From the NCBI GenBank assembly GCA_023257525.1, contig JALRCB010000041.1:1-7902 (forward strand): a DNA stretch of 7,902 nucleotides, given 5' to 3'. The notes beneath the pieces are model-generated. The model saw only the letters and a list, made by a program, of their open reading frames with translations, ran no database searches and was not told the origin of the DNA. Below are positions 1 through 5,103 of this stretch, in pieces. A program made the position numbers and the translations under genes. Source of the stretch: Candidatus Nanopelagicales bacterium. GTDB lineage: Bacteria; Actinomycetota; Actinomycetes; S36-B12; UBA5976. How positions within the stretch are numbered: the stretch's first letter is position 1; each line of letters starts with the position of its first letter.

Positions 1-363
1 CATCAATGCGTCGAAGTCAGCATCTGGGTCTGCCATTTGTGCAGACACTTCATTGAAGCGAGCCAGCATTGCCATTGTTTCAGCAACACCTTCTTGCACG
101 TTTTCAATTACATTCTTTGAGTCATCTAAGTTTGGTTCTTGGGCAAGCATGCCGACTGTGTAGCCAGCTGAAAGCATTGCGTCACCGTTGGAAATCTTCT
201 CAACACCAGCCATGATCTTTAGCAATGTGGACTTACCAGCACCGTTAGGACCAACAACGCCGATCTTTGCGCCAGGCAAGAATGACAGGGTTACGTCATC
301 CAAAATGACCTTGTCACCGTGGGCTTTACGTGCTTTTGCAAGGGTATAAATGAACTCAGCCAT
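1..363 (-). CDS. ettA: EttA, energy-dependent translational throttle ABC-F ATPase (N-terminal part)
   Basis: Reading leftward from ATG at 363-361, an open frame of 121 codons runs off the window edge; the whole protein is usually about 555 residues. It begins MAEFIYTLAKARKAHGDKVI. The Walker A motif GPNGAGKS lies at residues 38-45 and a Q-loop (LAQEPNL) near residue 75, so only the front of the first ATPase domain is present. EttA is a soluble cytoplasmic ABC-F protein with two ATPase domains and no membrane domain. It binds the ribosomal E site and gates the first peptide bond according to ATP/ADP level. The start is clear because the family's N-terminus (YxLxxxRKxHGDKxIL) begins here. A TAGACT hexamer 7 nt upstream on this strand suggests a leaderless mRNA. 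It is divergent from tRNA-Arg. Family assignment is strong; the missing part cannot be judged. Confidence 0.93.
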   Translation of the reverse strand, partial: MAEFIYTLAKARKAHGDKVILDDVTLSFLPGAKIGVVGPNGAGKSTLLKIMAGVEKISNGDAMLSAGYTVGMLAQEPNLDDSKNVIENVQEGVAETMAMLARFNEVSAQMADPDADFDALM

Positions 364-370
364 GATTCAG

Positions 371-376
371 AGTCTA
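371..376 (-). promoter_or_regulatory. Putative -10 hexamer TAGACT of ettA
   Basis: On the minus strand TAGACT sits 7 nt before the ettA ATG. This would place the transcript start at or next to the start codon, giving a leaderless mRNA. I see no convincing -35 box and no Shine-Dalgarno sequence. The same arrangement recurs at six other genes here, which is the main support. Confidence 0.45.
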
Positions 377-408
377 ACGTGCGAAAAACAGGAGTGGTTT
401 CGCGCCGA

Positions 409-414
409 TAGAAT
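409..414 (+). promoter_or_regulatory. Putative -10 box TAGAAT of tRNA-Arg
   Basis: TAGAAT lies about 30 nt upstream of the mature tRNA-Arg 5' end. The same hexamer with similar flanks (ATAGAATtgg here, ATAGAATggg at 4221-4230) precedes tRNA-His at a similar distance. No clear -35 box is visible. Confidence 0.45.
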
Positions 415-443
415 TGGAGCGCTCGCGGATTCCCGCTAGCAAT

Positions 444-516
444 GCGCCCGTAGCTCAACGGATAGAGCAACAGGTTTCTACCCTGTCGGTTGGGGGTTCG
501 ATTCCCTCCGGGCGTA
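444..516 (+). tRNA. tRNA-Arg (anticodon UCU)
   Basis: A complete 73-nt cloverleaf. The acceptor stem pairs 444-450 (GCGCCCG) with 509-515 (CGGGCGT), including one G-U pair at the end. The D arm uses GCTC/GAGC. The anticodon stem ACAGG/CCTGT encloses the loop TTTCTAC, with anticodon TCT at 477-479, reading AGA codons. The T arm is GGGGG, loop TTCGATT, CCCTC. The discriminator base is A516. CCA is not encoded (CTA follows), so it must be added enzymatically, unlike tRNA-His in this window. Confidence 0.96.
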
Positions 517-523
517 CTAATAG

Positions 524-545
524 AGTCAAAGATTTATCTTTGTCT
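524..545 (+). terminator. AT-rich hairpin after tRNA-Arg, possible weak terminator
   Basis: The arms CAAAGA (527-532) and TCTTTG (537-542) enclose the loop TTTA. After a T-T mismatch the stem extends by AG/CT. It starts 8 nt after the tRNA. No T-tract follows, so it is not a classic intrinsic terminator and may instead be a 3'-end processing or stability element. Confidence 0.3.
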
Positions 546-642
546 ACAAGAAGTTATAGCGCCAAGATTCGATTTAGTACCTGAAGCATGGCAAATTTCT
601 CAGGCCCTGCTAATTCAGTCAGCAGCGAGCTTTAGTTCTCTC

Positions 643-648
643 TATATT
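643..648 (+). promoter_or_regulatory. Putative -10 hexamer TATATT of the DUF2256-photolyase operon
   Basis: TATATT, the closest match to consensus in the window, lies 6 nt before the ATG at 655, so transcription would start at the start codon (leaderless). A short inverted repeat (CTGCT 607-611 / AGCAG 621-625) just upstream might be an operator, but it is too short to assert. The rest of the 517-654 gap shows nothing else recognisable. Confidence 0.5.
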
Positions 649-654
649 TAACCC

Positions 655-795
655 ATGCCCCGCATCGCTAAAACCAAGAATGGTTTTGCTCCAAAAATCT
701 GCGCATCCTGCGGACTGGAATTTGAGTGGCGCAAAAAGTGGCAGCGGGATTGGGAGAACGTTAAGTATTGTTCTGAGAAGTGCAAATCAAAATGA
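655..795 (+). CDS. DUF2256-type small zinc-ribbon protein
   Basis: A 46-residue protein starting MPRIAKTKNGFAPKICASCG and ending in CSEKCKSK. Cysteines 16, 19, 39 and 43 form CxxC...CxxxC, a likely zinc-binding knuckle. Between them is a basic, tryptophan-rich stretch (FEWRKKWQRDW). Length, cysteine pattern and WRKKW core match DUF2256. I recall members of this family being commonly encoded next to cryptochrome/photolyase-related genes; their biochemical role is unknown to me. Its TGA overlaps the ATG of the next gene (ATGA at 792-795), a layout typical of translational coupling, so it probably acts with the photolyase. It is below the length cut-off of many gene finders and easily missed. 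Confidence 0.88.
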   Translation: MPRIAKTKNGFAPKICASCGLEFEWRKKWQRDWENVKYCSEKCKSK

Positions 796-2267
796 CCAAG
801 CGCATTCTCTACATTCCTTTTGATCACCTGAATCTCAACTACGGAGTTTTGAAGGATTCAGATCCCAAGACTGATCATGTTGTAATAATCGAAAGTGCTC
901 GCATGACTACGGGCCGACCATGGCACAAAGAGCGCTTATTCTTTTTGATCTCATCAGCTCGGCACTTCGTAAAAGAACTCGAGCTAGCAGGTTATGAAGT
1001 TACTTACCTGAAAAGCCCAACAACTATTGATGGTCTAACTGAAGTCAAGAAGAAGTTAGGCGAACTTCCAATCCATGCTGCTGAGCCATCTTCCTTTCGG
1101 CAATACAGTCAGCTTCAGGAATTTGGGGTGCAATACATACCTAATGATTTCTTTCTAACTTCACGAGTTGATTTCAAAACTTGGGCAGATAAACAAAAGT
1201 CGTTTCTGATGGAAACTTTTTATCGAGCACAGCGAATCCGCTTGAACATAATGGTGGAGAACGGCAAACCAGATACTGGGGTTTGGAACTTTGATAAAGA
1301 CAACCGACTGCCGCCGCCCAAGAACTACACCTGGCCAAAATATCTCGAGCATGAGCGAGATGAAATCGATCTTGAAGTTTGTGCAGAGCTAGGAATGCAA
1401 CCAACTAAGACTTGGGCCACTACTCGGGCAGGCGCTCTCGCACAGTTAACTCACTTCATCAAAACCAGCTTGGCGGATTTCGGGCCATATGAAGATGCAG
1501 TCTCGGCTGATAGTTGGGCATTGCATCATTCATTGCTAAGTCCCTACCTAAACAATGGCTTGTTGCACGCCTCCGAAGTAATTGACGCTGTTTTGCTTGA
1601 ATACCACGCAGGTCATGCACCGATTGGATCAGTCGAAGCTTTTGTTCGACAAATCATTGGCTGGCGCGAATACCTAAACGGAATGTACTGGCACTTGGGC
1701 GCTGAGTACCGCGACAACAATCAGCTTGAGGCTGAGCGAAAGTTACTGCCACTATTTCAAGATTCCAGTAAGACAAAAATGAATTGTGTGAAGTCAATCG
1801 TTTCTGACATTGAAACGCGTGCGTGGACTCATCACATCCCAAGGCTGATGATTCTGAGTAACTTGGCCCTCGTTACTGGTACCAAGCCAATTGAGTTTTT
1901 GGATTGGATGCGCGAGCAATTCATTGATGCCAGTGAATGGGTAATGGTTCCAAATGTAATTGGAATGGGACTTCATGCCGATGGCGGCAAGTTAATGACT
2001 AAGCCTTATGCCGCTGGTGGCGCTTACATAAATCGCATGACGCAATCTTGTAAGGGCTGTGATTACGATCCAAAGCTACGAGTTGGTGACAACGCTTGCC
2101 CGTTCACAACTTTGTACTGGGATTTCTTGGATAGAAATAAAGAAGCTTTTGCGAAGAACCATCGAATGGGCCAGCAAGTCAACGGGTTAAAGCGATTAAG
2201 TGATTTGCCTGAGTTGCGCGTGCGAGCCCAAGAAGTTCTAACTGGTCTTGATAACGGAACTATTTAA
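792..2267 (+). CDS. FeS-BCP cryptochrome/photolyase, probable (6-4) photolyase
   Basis: This 491-residue protein (from ATG 792) belongs to the deoxyribodipyrimidine photolyase-related family, whose studied members repair UV (6-4) lesions using FAD, a lumazine-type antenna and a [4Fe-4S] cluster. Four cysteines at 332, 420, 423 and 436 have spacings 88, 3 and 13, equal to those I recall for the cluster ligands of Agrobacterium PhrB (350, 438, 441, 454). A His-His pair at 347-348 (HHIPRLM) places a histidine at the position of the PhrB active-site His, and W372 aligns with a PhrB electron-transfer Trp. The N-terminal part (about 1-130) is the antenna-binding fold, the rest the helical FAD domain. 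ATG 792 is preferred over GTG 780 because it overlaps the preceding stop as ATGA and yields MTKRILYIPFDHLN. DNA binding and exact lesion type are inferred. Confidence 0.92.
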   Translation: MTKRILYIPFDHLNLNYGVLKDSDPKTDHVVIIESARMTTGRPWHKERLFFLISSARHFVKELELAGYEVTYLKSPTTIDGLTEVKKKLGELPIHAAEPSSFRQYSQLQEFGVQYIPNDFFLTSRVDFKTWADKQKSFLMETFYRAQRIRLNIMVENGKPDTGVWNFDKDNRLPPPKNYTWPKYLEHERDEIDLEVCAELGMQPTKTWATTRAGALAQLTHFIKTSLADFGPYEDAVSADSWALHHSLLSPYLNNGLLHASEVIDAVLLEYHAGHAPIGSVEAFVRQIIGWREYLNGMYWHLGAEYRDNNQLEAERKLLPLFQDSSKTKMNCVKSIVSDIETRAWTHHIPRLMILSNLALVTGTKPIEFLDWMREQFIDASEWVMVPNVIGMGLHADGGKLMTKPYAAGGAYINRMTQSCKGCDYDPKLRVGDNACPFTTLYWDFLDRNKEAFAKNHRMGQQVNGLKRLSDLPELRVRAQEVLTGLDNGTI

Positions 2268-3280
2268 CGACCATCAAGAATTGGTTGGCCTGGATTCCAG
2301 GTAGTTCCATCACGGTCATCTTTACGACGGCGAGCCATACCGGAAAGAACTTCAAGTACTACCCGGTTACCAAGTAGTGCCGTGATGTCTGCATGATCAT
2401 AAGGCGGGCTAACTTCAACTACATCAACGCCAACAATTGGAAGCTGGTATGCCATACGTCGAACGGTGTCGAGCAACTCGCGTGAAGTTAAGCCGCCTGG
2501 TTCTGGCGTACCAGTGCCTGGCGCAGAACCTGGATCTACAACATCAATGTCAACACTTAAATAGATTGCATCACATTCTTGTAGCGCAAGTTCAATTGCT
2601 TCGTCGATACATTCCTTAAGGCCGCGATGCACGATCTCGGTCATCTCGTAAGAACGCATGCCTTGAGCTGCCATCCAATCCAAGATGTCTGGTGGTGGCC
2701 AATAGCCACGAAGACCAACTTGAATAAAGCGATCGCCACGAACAGCGCCACTATCGATCAGCAGTCGCATTGGCTGACCATGGCCAACTAAAGAACCAAA
2801 GGCAATATCGCCAGTGTCAGCGTGGGCATCGAAGTGAATGACACCAACGCGGCCCCACATGTCAGCACCGCGAGCAACACCAGTTACGTTTGGCCAAGTA
2901 ACTGTGTGGTCGCCACCGAGTACTAGTGGGATTGCGCCAGAGGCAGCAATCTTTTCAATGACTTTTTCTAAATTCTCACAAGACTTAACGGCATCGCCGG
3001 AATACATTTCAACATCGCCCATGTCATAGACCCGAAGATCCTTTAGGCCGTTAACGCGCAGCGCCATACTTTCGCGGGACCCATTGTGTTCTTCATTGCA
3101 AACTTCGCGCATAGCCTTAGGCCCAAAGCGAGCTCCTGAGCGGTAACTAGTTCCACCATCAAATGGCGCTCCAACAATTACCACGTCGGCGTCAGCGTAT
3201 GAGGCTGGAACTTCGATGTCGCATTCATCGACACCTAAGAATGTGATATTTGGGCCATACATAGATCCGTAGCGAGTCAT
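2264..3280 (-). CDS. Agmatinase-family ureohydrolase
   Basis: A 338-residue arginase/agmatinase-fold enzyme that hydrolyses a guanidino group to an amine plus urea using two Mn ions. All metal ligands are visible: His125 in GGDH, Asp151/His153/Asp155 in HFDAHAD, and Asp244/Asp246 in SVDIDVVDP. VEVSPPYDH (288-296) is the usual C-terminal core motif. The segment HGQPMR (167-172) and the RGYWPPPDIL stretch (191-200) resemble an actinobacterial subgroup usually annotated agmatinase. The substrate could equally be guanidinobutyrate or another guanidino compound, so no symbol is given. ATG 3280 is chosen because a TAAACT hexamer lies 6 nt upstream; an internal ATG at codon 7 is the alternative. It is convergent with the photolyase, and the two stop codons overlap in TTAA (2264-2267). 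Confidence 0.88.
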   Translation of the reverse strand: MTRYGSMYGPNITFLGVDECDIEVPASYADADVVIVGAPFDGGTSYRSGARFGPKAMREVCNEEHNGSRESMALRVNGLKDLRVYDMGDVEMYSGDAVKSCENLEKVIEKIAASGAIPLVLGGDHTVTWPNVTGVARGADMWGRVGVIHFDAHADTGDIAFGSLVGHGQPMRLLIDSGAVRGDRFIQVGLRGYWPPPDILDWMAAQGMRSYEMTEIVHRGLKECIDEAIELALQECDAIYLSVDIDVVDPGSAPGTGTPEPGGLTSRELLDTVRRMAYQLPIVGVDVVEVSPPYDHADITALLGNRVVLEVLSGMARRRKDDRDGTTWNPGQPILDGR

Positions 3281-3286
3281 AGAAAT

Positions 3287-3292
3287 AGTTTA
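3287..3292 (-). promoter_or_regulatory. Putative -10 hexamer TAAACT of the ureohydrolase
   Basis: On the minus strand TAAACT is 6 nt before the ATG and there is no Shine-Dalgarno sequence, consistent with a leaderless start. It lies in the 42-nt gap after the small membrane gene, so the ureohydrolase may have its own promoter besides any read-through. Confidence 0.42.
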
Positions 3293-3322
3293 ACTGTTGA
3301 AAAATCCAGTTAGGCGCGGAAC

Positions 3323-3514
3323 TTACTTAATGCGACCTCTAATAAATGTTGCTATCGCAAGCATTCCACCCGTTAACAACAGCAACCATGCAACTGGAAT
3401 CAGAAAGAATGGCTCAACAAGGGTGCCGTCTTCGGCTACCTCAGAGCCAATCACAGAGAATGCAACGAAGCATCCCAGGGCAGCAACAATTAGGGCGATA
3501 GCAGCACGTTTCAT
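3323..3514 (-). CDS. Small two-helix membrane protein, DUF3955-like
   Basis: A 63-residue protein starting MKRAAIALIVAALGCFVAF. It has two hydrophobic helices (about 4-23 and 38-57) joined by the short acidic loop GSEVAEDGTLVEPFFLIP, and a basic tail (RGRIK), suggesting a hairpin in the cytoplasmic membrane with the tail inside. The loop with EPFFLIP resembles what I remember of DUF3955 proteins, which have no established function to my knowledge. It precedes the ureohydrolase in the same direction by 42 nt and could be co-transcribed with it. It is divergent from orn. A TAGAGT hexamer 7 nt before the ATG supports this start. The overlapping plus-strand frame is low-complexity in composition and matches no family I know, so this strand is preferred. 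Confidence 0.72.
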   Translation of the reverse strand: MKRAAIALIVAALGCFVAFSVIGSEVAEDGTLVEPFFLIPVAWLLLLTGGMLAIATFIRGRIK

Positions 3515-3521
3515 AACTTTT

Positions 3522-3527
3522 ACTCTA
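3522..3527 (-). promoter_or_regulatory. Putative -10 hexamer TAGAGT of the DUF3955-like gene
   Basis: On the minus strand TAGAGT lies 7 nt before the ATG, with no ribosome-binding sequence between. It sits in the 75-nt divergent gap shared with orn. Confidence 0.4.
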
Positions 3528-3577
3528 CGTCATTAATTACGTTGCCCCCGCAGATGAATGCCACTTCCGTCTTCCAA

Positions 3578-3583
3578 TAACCT
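3578..3583 (+). promoter_or_regulatory. Putative -10 hexamer TAACCT of orn
   Basis: TAACCT is 6 nt upstream of the orn ATG. It fits the TAnnnT pattern and spacing seen at the other genes. The sequence alone is a weak match to TATAAT, so support rests on its position. Confidence 0.38.
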
Positions 3584-3589
3584 TGGGAT

Positions 3590-4201
3590 ATGAGTGAAAC
3601 GCCTGAAACCGACCGCATTGTCTGGATCGACTGCGAGATGACTGGGTTAGATTTCAAAAATGATCTACTGGTAGAAATCGCATGCGTTATCACTAATGCT
3701 CAACTTGAAGTTGTTGCTGAAGGATTAAACATAGTTATTCAAGCACCCGCAGAACGCCTTGAATCTATGGATCCATTTGTCGTAAACATGCACACCGAAT
3801 CTGGCTTACTTCCAGAAATTCCAAATGGTGTTTCACTTGAGGCCGCCGAGGAACAGCTATTTGAATACATCTCCTCACACATCCCAGAAGCCAGCAAGGC
3901 TCCCCTGGCAGGCTCGAGCGTTCACGTTGACCGGATTTTCCTGCAGCGAGATATGCCAAGAGTTGATTCCTATTTGCACTACCGAATCATTGATGTTTCC
4001 AGCATTAAAGAATTGGTACGTCGTTGGTATCCACGGGCCTACTTTGCTAGTCCAACAAAGACTGGAAACCACCGCGCACTTGGCGACATCTTGGACTCAA
4101 TTAACGAATTGAAGTACTACCGCGAAGCAGTCTTTGTCGAACTACCTGGTCCTGATACATCAGAAGCCAAGGTGATTGCAGCCAAGCACGCACCAAATTA
4201 G
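3590..4201 (+). CDS. orn: Oligoribonuclease (DEDDh 3'-5' exonuclease)
   Basis: This 203-residue cytoplasmic enzyme degrades very short RNA oligomers, including pGpG, to mononucleotides; it finishes RNA decay and cyclic-di-GMP turnover in many bacteria. The DEDDh catalytic set is complete: Asp14 and Glu16 in WIDCEMTGLD, Asp114 in SSVHVDRIFL, and His161 with Asp166 in NHRALGDI. The VDSYLHYRIIDVSSIKEL segment (125-142) is also characteristic of Orn. Length equals or slightly exceeds the usual 180-200 residues, with a short variable C-terminal tail. The ATG start places the catalytic motif at the usual distance from the N-terminus. tRNA-His follows 62 nt downstream, an arrangement I recall from Mycobacterium and Streptomyces as well. 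Confidence 0.96.
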   Translation: MSETPETDRIVWIDCEMTGLDFKNDLLVEIACVITNAQLEVVAEGLNIVIQAPAERLESMDPFVVNMHTESGLLPEIPNGVSLEAAEEQLFEYISSHIPEASKAPLAGSSVHVDRIFLQRDMPRVDSYLHYRIIDVSSIKELVRRWYPRAYFASPTKTGNHRALGDILDSINELKYYREAVFVELPGPDTSEAKVIAAKHAPN

Positions 4202-4221
4202 CCCAACTGAACTTCCCTGAA

Positions 4222-4227
4222 TAGAAT
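4222..4227 (+). promoter_or_regulatory. Putative -10 box TAGAAT of tRNA-His
   Basis: TAGAAT lies 37 nt upstream of the tRNA-His 5' end, in the short gap after orn. It duplicates the hexamer and flanks found before tRNA-Arg. A -35 box is not evident. Confidence 0.42.
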
Positions 4228-4264
4228 GGGAAACGTTCGCTGCAGAGAAATCTGTTGCAACATG

Positions 4265-4340
4265 GTGGGTGTAGCTCAGCTGGTAGAGCACCTGGTTGTG
4301 GTCCAGGACGTCGCGGGTTCGAGTCCCGTCACTCACCCCA
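4265..4340 (+). tRNA. tRNA-His (anticodon GUG), CCA encoded
   Basis: A complete cloverleaf. The acceptor pairs 4265-4271 (GTGGGTG) with 4330-4336 (CACTCAC). The anticodon stem CCTGG/CCAGG encloses TTGTGGT, with anticodon GTG at 4298-4300. The T arm is GCGGG, loop TTCGAGT, CCCGT. Position 4264 is G and can serve as the extra G-1 typical of histidine tRNAs, facing discriminator C4337. CCA is encoded at 4338-4340. Its last 37 nt are repeated 76 nt further on. Confidence 0.96.
4304..4340 (+). repeat. Direct repeat copy 1: 3' half of tRNA-His
   Basis: This stretch runs from the 3' side of the anticodon stem (CAGG) through the variable region, T arm, 3' acceptor strand and CCA. It matches 4380-4416 at 36 of 37 positions; the only difference is G here versus A in the T loop (TTCGAGT/TTCAAGT). 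Confidence 0.95.
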
Positions 4341-4379
4341 AGTATGCAAATCCGCTGACGGACTGCTGAGCGAGAGCGG

Positions 4380-4416
4380 CAGGACGTCGCGGGTTCAAGT
4401 CCCGTCACTCACCCCA
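4380..4416 (+). repeat. Direct repeat copy 2: orphan tRNA-His 3' half
   Basis: It repeats the 3' half of tRNA-His, including the CCA, displaced by exactly 76 nt, the length of the tRNA with its CCA. The 39 nt before it (4341-4379) do not supply a matching acceptor or D arm, so this is not a second functional tRNA. It resembles the remnant left at the far end of an element integrated in a tRNA gene (attachment-site duplicate), or a partial tandem duplication. The 39-nt spacer can form CTGCTG (4363-4368) / CGGCAG (4377-4382), but no T-tract follows. Confidence 0.9.
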
Positions 4417-4433
4417 TTGAATGTTCAGCCTGC

Positions 4434-4439
4434 TAGGTT
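4434..4439 (+). promoter_or_regulatory. Putative -10 hexamer TAGGTT of the transporter gene
   Basis: TAGGTT lies 7 nt before the ATG at 4447, just after the orphan tRNA fragment. Alternatively the gene is read through from tRNA-His, since no terminator separates them. Confidence 0.38.
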
Positions 4440-4446
4440 TTGGATC

Positions 4447-5100
4447 ATGTCGAGGACAGCAGTGGATACAAAAAAGCTCCAACTTCGTGGCATTCGATTA
4501 GAGCAATTTACAATCACTTACAACGTGATCGAAGGCGTTATTGCAGTTACTGCAGGATTCATCGCCAGTTTTGTTTCACTTATTGGATTCGGTTTCGATT
4601 CTGGAATTGAAGTTTTTGCCGCTTTTTTGGTTTTGTCCCGCTTGAGGGCGCAGTTCTACTCAGGCGAGTTCAATGAAGACAAAGAACGCAAAGCTTTAAA
4701 ACTAATTGGCATTACATTCTTTTTGCTCGCCACTTATGTGACATTCTCCAGCATCCGCAACCTACTCGCCGACACCGTTTCGGAAGTAAGCGTTATTGGA
4801 ATAGCACTAACTTGTTTATCCGTGTTGATAATGCCGTACCTGGGGCATCTAAAAATGTCAACTGGGCGCAAACTTGGATCTCGGCTGCTCATGGCAGATG
4901 CCAAGGAGACTCAACTTTGTGCCTGGCTATCAGTGTCAACTTTGGCTGGATTAGTTGCGTTCTATTTCTTCAGTTGGAACTGGGTAGATAGTATGGCCAG
5001 TTTGGTTATTGCAGTTTTTGCAATCATCGAAGGCAGAGAGGCCTGGGCTGGTGAACTCGCATGCGATGACTGCGACTGCATCGGCAAGTGCACTTGTTAA
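4447..5100 (+). CDS. CDF-like cation transporter, membrane domain only, Cys-rich tail
   Basis: A 217-residue membrane protein with about six predicted helices (roughly 22-42, 45-66, 87-107, 113-131, 158-176, 178-195). Acidic residues sit where cation diffusion facilitators bind metal: FDSGIE (Asp51, Glu55) in helix 2, ADAKET (Asp151, Glu154) before helix 5, and Asp181 in WVDSMASL. It lacks the cytoplasmic C-terminal dimerisation domain of full-length CDF proteins (about 300 residues). Instead it ends in a tail with five cysteines (206, 209, 211, 215, 217), including CDDCDC, plausibly a soft-metal ligand such as for Zn, Cd or Cu. Metal and direction of transport are inferred. ATG 4447 is chosen because the frame upstream runs through tRNA-His, which cannot be protein coding. 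It is convergent with fdhD, 3 nt apart. Confidence 0.8.
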   Translation: MSRTAVDTKKLQLRGIRLEQFTITYNVIEGVIAVTAGFIASFVSLIGFGFDSGIEVFAAFLVLSRLRAQFYSGEFNEDKERKALKLIGITFFLLATYVTFSSIRNLLADTVSEVSVIGIALTCLSVLIMPYLGHLKMSTGRKLGSRLLMADAKETQLCAWLSVSTLAGLVAFYFFSWNWVDSMASLVIAVFAIIEGREAWAGELACDDCDCIGKCTC

Positions 5101-5103
5101 CTC

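Noticed and set aside
780..791. GTG start for the photolyase four codons upstream
   Set aside because: It would lie inside the DUF2256 gene and add MQIK; the ATGA overlap at 792 is a more natural coupled start.
3297..3536. Plus-strand frame of 79 codons opposite the small membrane gene
   Set aside because: No recognisable domain and shadow-like composition; the minus-strand frame has coherent helices and a plausible family.
4160..4408. Minus-strand reading frame of 82 codons beginning MTGLEPATSC across tRNA-His
   Set aside because: It is antisense to tRNA-His and its 3'-half repeat. Peptides of this type (DGTRTRD..., GLEPATS...) are well-known false proteins from tRNA complements.
4341..4416. 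A second complete tRNA gene of 76 nt after tRNA-His
   Set aside because: The 39 nt at its 5' end do not pair with the acceptor strand CACTCAC, and there is no D arm or anticodon stem in register; only the 3' half is tRNA-like.
4255..4446. Upstream extension of the transporter frame by 64 codons
   Set aside because: The extension translates tRNA-His and the repeat; the transporter resembles its family only from about ATG 4447 on.
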